Origin: Heloderma charlesbogerti
Lineage: Eukaryota > Chordata > Lepidosauria > Squamata > Helodermatidae
Reading direction: 5' to 3'
Length of the DNA: 64,000 nt
NCBI GenBank assembly: GCA_026122225.1
Contig: JANEZZ010000310.1
Span: forward strand, 682,001 to 746,000
Shown: one piece after another, positions 11,001-23,500 of the stretch
Layout: the number at the start of each line of letters is the position of its first letter
Numbering within the stretch: position 1 is the first letter of the stretch
Position numbers and translations under genes: made by a program
Notes under the pieces: generated by a model
Told to the model about the DNA's origin: nothing
What the model saw: only the letters and a program-made list of their open reading frames with translations
Databases searched by the model: none

Positions 11001-14000
11001 GGCTTTAGCGTAGTCAATGAAGCAGAAATAGCCGTTTTTCTGGAATTCTCTTGCTTTCTCCATGATGCAGCGAATGTTGGCGATTTGATCTCTAGTTCCT
11101 CTGCCTCTTCAAAACCCAGCTTGTACTTCCGGTAGTTCTCAGTTCGCATACTGCTGAAGCCTAGCTTGTAGGATTTTGAGCATCACCTTGCTGGCATGTG
11201 AAATGAGCGCAATTGTGCGGTAGTTTGAACACTCTTTGGCGTTGCCCTTCTTTGGAATTGGAATGTAAACTGACCTTTTCCAGTCTTGCGGCCATTGTTG
11301 AGTGTTTCAAATTTGTTGGCATATTGAATGCAGCACTTTAACAGCATCATCTTTTAGGATTTTAAATAGCTCAGCTGGAATACTGTCATCTCCGCTAGCT
11401 TTGTTGTTACTAATGCTTCCTAAGGCCCACTTGACTTCACTTTCTAGGATGTCCGGCTCAAGTTCAGTGACCGCACTATCATGGCTATCAGGGACATTCA
11501 GATCTTTCCTGTAGAGTTCTTCTGTGTATTCTTTCCACCTCTTCTTAATCTCATCTGCTTCTGTTAGGTCCCTGCCTTCTTTGTCCTTTATCATGCCCGT
11601 CTTTGCACAAAACGTTCCCTTGAGATCTCCGATTTTCTTGAAGAGATCTCTCATCTTTCCTATTCTGTTGTTTTCCTCGATTCTTTGCATTGTTCATTTA
11701 AGAAGGCCTTCTTGTCTCTCCTTGCTATTCTCTGGAACTCTGCATTCAGTTGGAGATATCTTCCCCTTTCTCCCTTGCTTTTCGCTTCCCTTCTTTCCTC
11801 AGCTACTTGTAAAGCCTCATCAGACAGCCACTTGGCTTTCTTGCATTTCTTTTTCTTTGGGATGGATTGAGTTGCTGCCTCCTGAACAATGTTACGGACC
11901 TCCATCCATAGTTCCTCAGGCACTCTGTCTATCAGGTCTAATCCCTGAAATCTATTCCTCACCTCCACTGTGTATTCATAAGGGATATGATTTAGGTCAT
12001 ACCTGAATGGTTTAGTGGTTTTCCCTACATTCTTCAATTTCAGCCCAAATTTTGCAACAAGAAGCTCATGATCTGAGCCACAGTCAGCTCCAGGTCTTGT
12101 TTTGACTGACTGTATATAGCTTCTCCATCTTTGGCTGCAAAGGACATAATCAATCTGATTTCGATATTGACCATCTGGTGATGTCCATGTGTAGAGTCGC
12201 CTCTTGTGCTGTTGGAAAAGAGTGTTTGCCATGATCAGCGTGTTCTCTTGGCAAAACTCTATTATCCTTTGTCCTGCTTCATTTTGTACACCAAGGCCAT
12301 GCTTGCCTGTTATCCCGGTGATTTCTTGACTTCCTACTTTAGCATTCCAATCCCCTATGATGAAGAGGACATCTTTTTTGGGTGTTAGTTCTAGAAGGTG
12401 TTGTAGGTCTTCATAGAACCGATCAACCTCAGCTTCTTCGGCATCAGTGGTTGGGGCATAGACTTGAATTACTGTGATGTTGAATGGTTTGCCTTGGATT
12501 CGTACTGAGATCATTCTATCATTTTTAAGATTGTACCCCAGTACTGCTTTTCCCACCCTTTTGTTGACTATGAGTGCTACTCCATTTCTTCTAAGGGATT
12601 CTTGCCCACAATAGTAGATATGATGGTCACCTGAATTAAATTCGCCCATGCCTATCCATTTTAGTTTGCTGATTCCCAAGATGTTGATGTTCAATCTTGC
12701 CATCTCATGTTTGACCACCTCCAACTTACCTTGATTCATTGATCTGACATTCCAGGTTCCTAAACAAAATTGTTCTTTACAGCATCGGATTTTCTTTTCA
12801 CCACCAGACACATCCACAGCTGAGTGTCCTTTCGGCTTTGGCCTAGCCGCTTCACTCTTTCTGGCGCTACTTGGAAATACCCTCTGCTCTTCCCCAGTAG
12901 TATATTTGACACCTTCCGACCTGAGGGGCTCATCTTCCGGTGTCATCTCTTTTAGCCTTGTATTACGTTCCATGGGGTTTTCTTGGCAAGAATCCTGGAG
13001 TGGGTTGCCATTTCCTTCTCCAGTGGACCACATTTTGTCAGAACTCTCTGCCATGACCTGTCCGTCTTGGGTGGCCCTGCACGGCACATGATAGCTGTGT
13101 TCAAACATCGGAAAGGCTGCGATGTAGGAGATGGAACAGGCTTGTTCACTGTTGCTGCAGAAGGCAGGACTAGAACGATTAGGGAGAAATTGCAGGGAAG
13201 TGGATTTTGACTAGAGATTAGAAGAAACTTCTTAACAGTAAGCTCTGTTCAACGGTGGAACTGGCTGCCGGGGGGGGGGGGGGCTGTCCTTCACTGGAGG
13301 TATATAAGCAGAGGCTGAACAGCCATCTGTCAGGGATGTTGCAGTTGCAAGATTCCTGCACTGAGCAGGGGGTGGACTAAATGACCTGCAAGGCACCTCC
13401 CAGCTCTAAAATGTTATGCTTCTAAGTTGGTATCCCACAGTTATCCTGTAACAACCACACTTAGCTACATTTTTCTATACCACCTTTCCGTATGTACCTC
13501 CAAGGCTGTGTGTAGCCAAATACTGAAGACAACCAAATCTAAGTATCATAAAACAGTTTTAAAAACAGCCAATATGAAAATTTTAAGAAGTGAATAAACA
13601 GGAAGGAAAAACATTTTAAATCTTCTGAAGGTGCTATAGAAGATCAAGGCCTTCAACCAGGGCTGGCCAAAGACATTTTAGAGCTTGAAGCAAATGACAA
13701 TTTCATGTACAGAAGCTGGCCAGAATGGCAGTGGAATCATACTTCCACACTGGCGAGGGGATAGCACCCTCTGCTACGCCAGAGGGCAGCAGGCTAGTTT
13801 AGGGGGTGGAAGGCTGGCTGAATGTGACATCCACAACTCTGTCCTCCCAAAGAGGGGAATGACTGAAGGGCTCACGGAGAGCAGCTGAGGGGCTGTCGCC
13901 ACTGGCCCCCAACATCTACTGCCTGAAATGGTTGCCTCTCTATGTCTTAAATCCTGACACCATCATGACTACAGGAATCAAATGGCCCTGCCTTAACCTG

Positions 14001-14459
14001 CTTCTCGAGCAGCTTTCTCTGACTTGATATGCTTCAAATGTGTTGGACTACAACTCCAGTCATCCCCAGGCAGCATGCCCAGTGGCTTTGCTGGCTGGGG
14101 ATGGTGGGAGTTGAAGCTCAACACATCTGGAGCACATCAAGTTGGAGAAGGCTGCTGTCAAAGGATGATAATGAGGAAAGCCTTATGGGCCTCCTTGGCA
14201 AGGGAATTCCAGAGTTGGGGGCTACAACAGAAAAGGCCCTGCACCCTAAGGCAAGCACCCTGGCCTTCACATGGTGTTTTCACCAGGACCTCATGGATGG
14301 ATCTTCAAATGTCAGGGGGGGTCATGAACCAGGAATTGCACCATGTTTGGCGGCTTATTTCAGTGGCAAATTCAGTGATGCCAGGGGCCACATGTGGCCT
14401 GCAGGCCAAATGTTGCCCACCCGTGATGATTCTTACTGGCATCTTCCAGAATGAAAGCC

Positions 14460-14513
<54 letters not shown>

Positions 14514-17500
14514 CTCTTCCTACAAAAGCAATCTCAGGAGGTGCTAACAGCCATATAGAAATGGGCCGCCCCGCAGCGCAGGCTTCTCACCCCCACAAGG
14601 CAGTGTGTGGTTTTTCCCCTTAATCCAATCACCAGCTAATTTATCCTCTCTTTGATTGGATCAGAATCTCGGGGATCGAATCACTTGTTGCAAAAAATAA
14701 CACCAGGTCTGTCGTTTATTCCGATCAGCAGCTGTCCTCTCCAGGCAGGTGTTAGGAGGTAATTCAATCACGGGGCTTGAGAAGGCTGCCATTTAATTAA
14801 CAATGAAGGTCACCGTTCTAAATGAGAGGGAGAGAAAGGGGGAAAGAGCCCCGGGGAACAGCCTTGATGATAAAAGAGGACTGCATTGATCAGAGATTGC
14901 TCCTGGCAGGGAAGCCGGGGCCCAGGCTGAACTCTGATGTGGTGCGGCTGGCTAGAACTGCACCAGCTCAAGCAGCCTGGTGGCCCCCAGATGTGCTGAA
15001 CTACAATTCCCAATCACCTGGCTGAGGATTATGGGAGTTGTAGTCAAGCACATCTGCAGGGCACCAGTTTGAGAAAGGCTGAGTAAGGGGTGGGGTAATG
15101 CAACGATTGTCTGTGCTAATTACAGTTATCTCACTCTGTTGAAATCAAAGGGATGGAATGAATAGAGGAGCAAAGGCAAAGCCATGCTTTCTTGATTCTC
15201 CTTAAGTCAATCTAAGATGACTGGGGTTAAAGAAATATGCTTTCAGAGGTTCGAATGCCAAGTGCCATCCCTGCTATCTCAAAACATATTCTAGCAGATT
15301 TTGTCCTCATCACTGAGACAAAGTCAATTCCATCCCTTCCAGGCAGAAATGAGTATTATTTTTATAAATAAGGGCGCAATCCTATGCATGCCTAGAAAAA
15401 AGTGCTATAATTCTGAGCATTCCCTACCCAGCATGTTGTAGGACTTCTTTCTGTCTAAGCATGTATAGGACTGAGCCTTAATTGTATTAGTTAGTTCCTG
15501 CAGGCTCTTCTTATGTTCTGGGAAGTCAGATAAAGGGGAAGTCGGGTTTATGAAATTATAAAATTATGCTTGATGTGGAGAAAGTTTTCCCCTTGCACAA
15601 ATTTGGGGAAACTTTTGGAAATCTCCCGTTTGATCACCACTCGAGTTGCGCACGTTTCGCATTCGTGCAGAGTGAGTAGCGGACACAAGCGTGAACGGGA
15701 GTCAGGCATGAGACGAGTGGCAAGACAAAGTTCAGAACAACCTGGTGATCTCAAACATCACTCGTTTGCCATCACTGTTCCCAGAAGCAACTGGCTGGCT
15801 ACTGTGGAAAACTGGATCCCAGACTACTAGGTTGACTCTTGGCTTGATGCAACAGCCTCTTCTTGTGCTCTCATATGAGACATTCCTATGACAATCCCCC
15901 AATACGGTTACTGTAAGCATCATATAAACATGAACAGTGGTGCAGCTAGGTAATTTTCAACCCTGGACTTAACATTCTTACATACACACACCTTTCAGCG
16001 TTCGTCTAAACTTCGTAGTTCTCTGCTTAACAATTGCTTAAATTCACTTAAATCCTGGCTATCATGACTACAGGAATCAAATGGAGTTTGCTTCTGCTGC
16101 CCTGATGCTAAACACATCTACTTGGAAATAAGCACAGTTTTGTTACAGAAAAAGATAACATGTTTTAAAAGTGAAAATAATAAAATGAACATCTGTAATG
16201 GTGTACGTGCTTGCATGGCTGCTTCCTGATTGTAATGTGGGGTGTTTTTTTTTAAGAATAAGATGATAGAAAGGATGCAGTGGTGGACAGCTTCAGCTCT
16301 GGTGCCCAGGTCCGGACACTGGGATAGGCCTGTTTGCCACTGGCCCCATCATCTTATACAAGTGTGCGACCACATTTGAAATACTGTGACCAGTTCTGGT
16401 CACCACACCTAAAAAAAGTTATTGTAGAGTTGGAAACAGTGCAGAAAAGAGCAACTAAAATGATCACAAGGCTGGAGCATCTCCCTTATGAGAGAAGGCT
16501 ACAACAGCTGGGATTGTTTAGCTTAGAAAAAAGGCAAGTAAGGGGGGACATGATAGAAGTGTACAAAATTATGCATGGCGTGGAGAAAGTGGAAAGGGAG
16601 ACATTTTTCTCCTTCTTACATAATACTAAAACCCAATGGGGTCATCCCATGAAGCTGATTTGTGGGAGATTCAGGACAGATAAAAGGAAGAGCTTCTTCA
16701 CACAGAGCAGAGTTGAACTATGGAATTCGCTACCACAGGATGTCCTGATGGCCACCAATTTGGATGGCTTTAAAAAGAGGTTAGACAAATTCCTGGAGGA
16801 GAAGGCTATCCAGTCCTGTTGGCTGTGTGCTACATCCAGCACCAGAGGCAGTAGGCCTATGTACACCAGTTGCTGGGGAACATGGGCAGGAGGGTGCTGC
16901 TGCACTCATGTCCTGCTTGTGGGTTTCCTGTGGGCAGCTGGTTGGCCACTGTGTGACAAGAACACTGGACTAGATGGACCCTTGGTCTGATCCAGCATGG
17001 CTCTTCTCATGTTCTTATGTTATGCCTTATGTTCACTAGGGGACGGGGGGTGGCGGAGACCTAGACTTTGGCACCAAGGTCTAGTCCTAGCTGCACTACC
17101 ATACAGGGGCACCCAGACCTGCATCCCCCACCCGATCCAAAGAAGACTGCATGGGCTGCATGGAGAACCTCCCCTGACCTAAGTTGACTGAATACAAAAG
17201 TAGATTCCGGACAGATAAAAGGAAGGACTTGGTCACACAGAGCATAGCTAAACTATGGAATTCACTTCCGCAAGATGTAGTGATGGCCACCAATTTGGAT
17301 GGCTTTAAAAGGGGGTTGGACAAATTCATGGTGGAGAAGGCTATCAAAGGCTGCTAGTCCTGATGGCTATGTACTACTTCCAGTACCAGAGGCAGTGAGC
17401 CTGTGTGCACCAGTTGCTGAGGAACATGGGCAGGAGGGTGCTCATGCCCTGCTTGTGGGTTCCTGGTGGCTGGCTGGGTCTGATCCCGCAGGGCTCTTAT

Positions 17501-20500
17501 GTTCTTAAAAGCGGAAAGGGCTTCTGTTGAATGGCAATGTTGCTGGCTGAAACATGTCATGCAGAGGTTTCATTTAGTCTGTCTAATTTGGTTGCGCTCA
17601 CAAGAAATAAAGAGAGCTTTATCAGCCTTTAGTCCACCTTTAATGTGCTTCAAATGTGCTTCTGAATGGATGTAAACCCTAATTTGTATTTGATGTACTG
17701 TTGACTGTGGGAGGGGTTGTGGTGGAGTCAGAGAGGCCAGAGGGCCTGGTCAGTGAGTTCAGGCAGGGTCGAAATCTGCTGGGAGCCAGAAAGGTGTGGT
17801 GCAGGGACTGGGAACCCGCAGCCCAAGGGCCACATGCAGACCTCAGCCTAGATTCATGCAGACCTTGGCCCACATTGCAATCTCCATCCACTTTTGCCTC
17901 CATTTCCCCCACTTTTTCTCCACTTTCCCCCCACTTTTCCCACTTTTTCCCCGCTTCCACCCCACACTTTTTTCCCACTTTCCCGCACTGTTTCCCACAC
18001 TTTTGTACTTTAGCCTCCACTTTTTCCACCTTTGCCACCTTTTCCAGTCTCCGCCCACTTTTGCCTCCACTTTCCCCACTTTTTTTGCCTCCACTTTTGC
18101 CTCCATTTATTGCCTCCACTTTTGCCTCCACTTGTTGCCTATCCACCACTGGCCTGACCCCACCCACTGCCAGGAGAGGACCCAGGACAGTTGGGGATCT
18201 CTAATCCAGTGAGGATTACCCACCAGGGAGCATGGCTCTTGACAGAAAAATGGTTCCTGACCCCTGGTGTAGTGGCAAGTGTGTTGAACTATACCTGGGA
18301 AGACCCTTGTCCACATCTCTGCTCAGCTACGTGAAGCTCACTGAGTGAATCCTGGCCAGTCGCTCTCAGCCTAACCGACCTCAAAGGGTTGTTGTGAAGA
18401 TAAAAGGAAAGGACTGTGTGTGCTGCCGTGAGCTCCTTGGGGTGTGATAAAAATGGGGTGGGGAAAACAACACCTTATGATTTGCAAACGTTAGCAGATA
18501 TGATGAAACCTTTTCACCATATGCTACAATATCAAGTTAAGCTGCTCTCTCCACACACCAGTTTGGTTGGGCGGATTAGCCTGAAGCCTGCCTGTCTCTC
18601 TAGCAGAAATTTTTGTTCATTTGCTCAGAGCATATATATAGACCACCTTTCATGGCATAGCCCCGACAAGGTGATGCACAACGATGAGATGAAACACATT
18701 AAGATTAATTTGAACTGTCAAACCATAAGGATACAGGATTGTAAGGAAGCATAGAGTCTTAGGAATCAGTGGCATAAAACACTGTTATAGAAAGGCAGCC
18801 AGGAACAAAAGGGTTTTCAAGGCACGTGTCAAGGCCTGGATGGTAGGGGCCATGCCTAGTTCCAATGAGAGTCCCATAACCACAGGCCACCACCAAGAAG
18901 GCTCTATTTCTCGTGTCTGCCAAGCTAATTGATCTTAACTGTTGTGCCTAGCAATCTGTCAGTTTCAGTTTCTCATTTTTCCAATTTTATATTCAGTTCA
19001 TCCCAAACTTTGAGAATGCTTTTTTAAAAAGTTTGCATAAAATTTGTATGCATTTTTGTGCTTGTTTCTCCTAGTAGATGCATTTTTGTATGCAATTTTG
19101 CCTTACACACATAGTTTTGTAAGCAGGTTTCCTAATAGAATGCACTTTTGAAAATTATTTTCACTACGATATGCATTTTGGGGTGCACTTTCCTCTGATA
19201 TGCTCATTTTTGCACACATTGTTTTGATTGGAGAACTCCATTGCACAATTCAGAGCAGTGCAAATTTCAAAGGATAACTCAGTTGCAAAATTAGGTCAGT
19301 CTGCATTAAAATGCAAACCGCAGGCATCTCTCCCACATTCCTAGTTGTGCCCCAGTTGCCGAGGTTGCCATTGTTGGTACTGATTGTTCTGCGGGGGGCG
19401 GGGGGAGTCTGCAGCATGCACCAGGTGCTGCCACCGCATGCAGGACCAATGGGCTCACGCTGCCCCACTCTCTCTGTTTCTGCCTCTGTCTCTCTCTTCC
19501 CCTGCTAGGGAGCGTCCTCTAGCCTGGTGGTGAAGTTTGCTGACACAGACAAGGAGAGGACCCTGCGGCGGATGCATCAGATGGCAGGACAGCTGGGGAT
19601 CTTCAACCCAATGACGATCCAGTTTGGCGCCTACGGGGCATATACGCAAGCGGTAGGAGATGCTGCCAGTCCAGATGGCAAGCTGCTACACACGCACACG
19701 CACACGCTGTAAGGTGGTAGCATCCAAAACTGGACAAGCCAGAGATGGCTAGCATGGAGGTGGGACTTACACAAGAGTAGCAATGGGCTCTTGCATGCGT
19801 TTCAATAGGGCTCACTCCGGAGATGTCCTCAGAGGCAGTGCCCAGTTAGTCCGGGGTCCCGCAGCCCCTCCCCATAACCACCAACTGGGCAGCAAGTGGA
19901 GAAACCAACCCCATTTTATTCCTGTCATGAGTGAGTGAGTTTAAAGTACAGCAGTGCTCATGTTCAGAAGCGTGGGTGTAGGTGGGAGTGGGAGGGGAAC
20001 TACCAGGGTTGGCAAACGTTGTTGCTGTTGTAGTTCTGACAGAGCAGGAGTGCAGAAGCAGTTTGAAAACATGAAATAGCAGGGGAGGGAGGGAGAAAGT
20101 AAATGCAGTTGTGTGCTTCTCAACGGCCATCAAAAGGGTGGCTAGGGGGCGGGGGCGTAAGACATTTAAGTCCAGGGTTTAAAATTAGCGAGTTGTACCA
20201 CCACTCAGAGGGTGCCCCCAGGGAGAACAGCTGGGAAAGGCTCTTGGATAGCAAAGGCAAAACTAACTGGCTTCTTCTTCCTGCTCCCCTTCTTCCTCTT
20301 TTATGTCCCCCACTTCCTTTTCTTCACTATTCCACCCCCCTCCCGCCTCCTGCTCACTCGGTTTCTTTTCCTTTCTGTTTCCCCATGTCTGTTTTTCTTT
20401 CCTTAAGATAATGCAGCAGCAGGCAGCCCTGATGGCTGCAGCACAAGGCACTTGCCTCAATCCCATGGCGGCCATCGCAGCCGCACAGATGCAACAGATG

Positions 20501-23500
20501 GCCGCCTTTAACGTCAGCGGGCTGGTCGCTGCTCCCATGACACCCTCATCAGGTATTTGTCACTCCATGATCTTTGGTTGCCCGAGAGGCTAGGATGGGA
20601 CAAGTACATCCCGGGCATTTCTACATGAGGTTTTTATCCTGCACCTTTAGTGAGGCTTCTGCCTCCAGCATCTTAGCGAGGTTAAGATCAGCTCCTTTAC
20701 TTGTGTTTTTTTCCAGTGTTTGTCTTCCTCTACCTTTCTATATGTTCCATTATACAACCACTAGATGGTGCTGTGGTGTAGCAGAATTGTGCAATTATTG
20801 GAGACTTTCATTCTGCCATTGCTAAATAATACCAGACTTTCCTCATTAGGCAAAAAATGAGATAATGGTTGGAAAGCACAGGAAAGGCCTTGGAGGATAA
20901 CAATGTTGTGTAAAGGACCCGTAAACTACCATGAGTTAGCAATCACAAATGCATAATAAAACCCTTGTGTAGAAAGGCTCCCAGACATAAGAAAAATAGA
21001 CACAAGGGCCTTTTCAGTGATGGTACCCCACCTCTGGAAAACCCGCCCAAGGGAGTCTCACCCAGTGCCTACTTCTATGTCATTTCAGCCTCAGGCAAAG
21101 ACCCTTTTTAATTTCTTAGGCCTTCAAACAACATTCGTCTTTTTAACCTTCTGCTGTTTAAATGTGTTTTCCAAAGATTTTTCAGAATCCTTTTCACCCC
21201 AAATTCAAGGGGGGGAGGCCCCCCAAATTGCTACCCATTTTTTTTCTTGCAGGGGAAAGAATTCTAAGAAACATTCAAGGGGTGCCTACTACTCACTGAC
21301 TGGCAGCAGCTCTCTCGTGTTTCAGATAGGAATCTTTCCTGCCTGACCTAGAGATGCCAGGGCTTGAACCTAGGACCTTCTGCATGCCAAGCAAGTGCTC
21401 TACCACTGAGCTACTGCATCTTTGCTGTCATCCCCCTCCCCCCCCGCCAACCCAGCAATGCTCTTTTGTTGTGATGCTACATCCTGAAATAGCATCATTC
21501 CAGGGGGATTTTTGTGGGGGAAAGGATGATGCCGCCATAGAAGCTTCACCACTATTTGCAAGCAGTAGTAAAAGAAAAGTTTAAAAGGGAAAAGGAAATA
21601 CATTTCTGCCATAACTCCCAATAAGTCCCCGCTCCCCAAACCTTAATTAGAATTCTCCCAGCACCAGGAGAAAATTGCAAAAATGCCTGCGCCACATTCA
21701 CCCCCTTAAAATGTTGCAGCCAATTTGGAGTAGCCTTTTTGAGATCACTGCTAGTTTTTATCTGTTGCACTTTATGTGTTTTTGTTGTTTTAAATTGTTG
21801 GTTGTTACTTTGCCATCCTGGAAGTAGAATGGCAGGAGGATATAATTAAAACCAAAAACAAATATGAGATTTGGCTCGTCAGTGGAATTGTGCATTTTGG
21901 GGCCAGCTTGGCAATGACCAGAAGTCACAATCTGTTGAGAGCTGCAAAGCAGCTCAAGTGAGGGAGCAGAGTCATTCTTAACAGACAGGCATGATCTATG
22001 CATAGTCTGACCCATTCTCTATATTTGAGAAAAGGCTCTCCAATATTAGAGCCATCTTCCCCATCCTTTTGATCACTTCCTAATTGGTGTGTGTGTGTGT
22101 GTGTGTCCTTTTCATCAGACACATGTGTTACTTCATTTAGAGTTTTCTAAACAATGTTGCTGACCAGAAAAGAAACACATGCATGCAAGAGCTGAGCAGC
22201 TGAGTCAATCCAGAACTCTTTGCAAGAGCTCTTCCACATGGAAATAAAGATGGAGATCAGGAATAGTGTAAAGGCCTTATATTTCCTTCCATTTATGCAA
22301 AACCGCATTCATGCCCATGGGTGAATTCATGCACAGTCAGGTGTGTACAGGTGACAGCTACCATGGAATTGGAGGTAGTACTGCAGACCAATCATTGCCT
22401 GTATTATTTTTTGTGTATATTCAAAACCTGGCCTTGCAGCTTTTTCCAGCAATCTAAGTTGTACAATGGGGGGAAAAATCCAAAGCTAGTTTTAAGAAGC
22501 ATTATCAACTTGCGCACCTGTGATAGATGGGGGTGTGTTTTAGACTTATGGCATAGTGCCCCTGATTACCAGTGTGTGTGTGTGTGTGCGCGCGCACACA
22601 CGTGCACATGCGCACAAGTTGCCTATGCACAGATACACAATCTTGTACCATACCTGGAACAGTTTTGGAAGTCTCCCTTATGACTGAAATTGACTAAACC
22701 AGAAAATGGGGGGGTGCAATCTGGTCTAGTCAATTTCACATAAGTTTTGAACTTTTTGAGATTGCAAGGGCATCTGGAATTAGGGAAAAAAGGCCACAGA
22801 CTTTTTATCTCCTTTTCTCTTGCCTCCATTACATTAGTAGAGTTTTCAAGCTATCGATGCTGAATCAGAGCTAGCACCCTGGTAGCAGTAAAGAAGCCCC
22901 TCCCATGGCCTCAGATGAATCCTCTGACACTGACTCTGTAACTGATACTATATTCACGTCATGGAGTGAAGATAACATGGGGATCTTCCAGGTCTTCCAG
23001 TACCTTTGTTGCCATAAATGCAGGTTTTTGCTCACTTGATGGTTTAGCCATATACATGTTTCCTTCCCACTTCCCCTTGGGGGCCGTGTTCCTCTAGCAT
23101 AGGGGTAGGAAACCTCTTGCAGCCTGGAAGCCGAATTCAATGGCAGACAAGCTCTCGGGGGCCACATTCCATTGGTCAGTGGAGCCAAAGGCAAAAGGGA
23201 TGAGGCGCAAACCACTGAAGTACCAGAATGTTTTCACTTTGTTTTCACTTAAAGCTTTTCTTTCCTATAACTAAGCCTTACGAGAGGCCTTGCAACCTTC
23301 TTTAGGATTGGGGGAAACTGTGCAAAAGCCAGGAAACCACCAAACAGTCAATGAATAATCAACAGTTGGGGGAATGGGGTGAGGACAGCGATCATGGCCA
23401 TATGGAGAACCCCAGAAGGGATGGATCAGGACCCCAGGAGGGCCAGATTTGGCCCATTGGCCTGGGGTTACCCACCCCTGCTCTAGCTGCATGCACTGCC

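Larger units (their letters stand above)
17783..18450 (+). mobile_element. tRNA-derived SINE split by an hAT element
   Basis: The SINE head (GGGAGCCAGAAAGGTGTGGTG, 17781-17801) is cut inside its box A by the hAT at 17802-18266. The body resumes GTGTAGTGGCAAGTGTGTTG, continues through CTCAGCCTAACCGACCTCAA and ends near 18450. Compare the intact copy at 25478-25735. Confidence 0.75.

Noticed and set aside
9933..13085. A host endonuclease/reverse-transcriptase-like gene (often annotated as craniofacial development protein 2-like)
   Set aside because: Such annotations in reptiles and cattle come from BovB; here target duplications, frame breaks and lost catalytic residues show a transposon relic.
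14024..14623. 199-residue plus-strand open frame
   Set aside because: It runs through a palindromic MITE, LINE debris and a (CTTT)n microsatellite, with no protein-family resemblance.
17679..18167. Lys/Gly-rich 162-residue minus-strand open frame
   Set aside because: It is the reverse reading of the CCACTTTT minisatellite; periodic, low complexity and inside a transposon.
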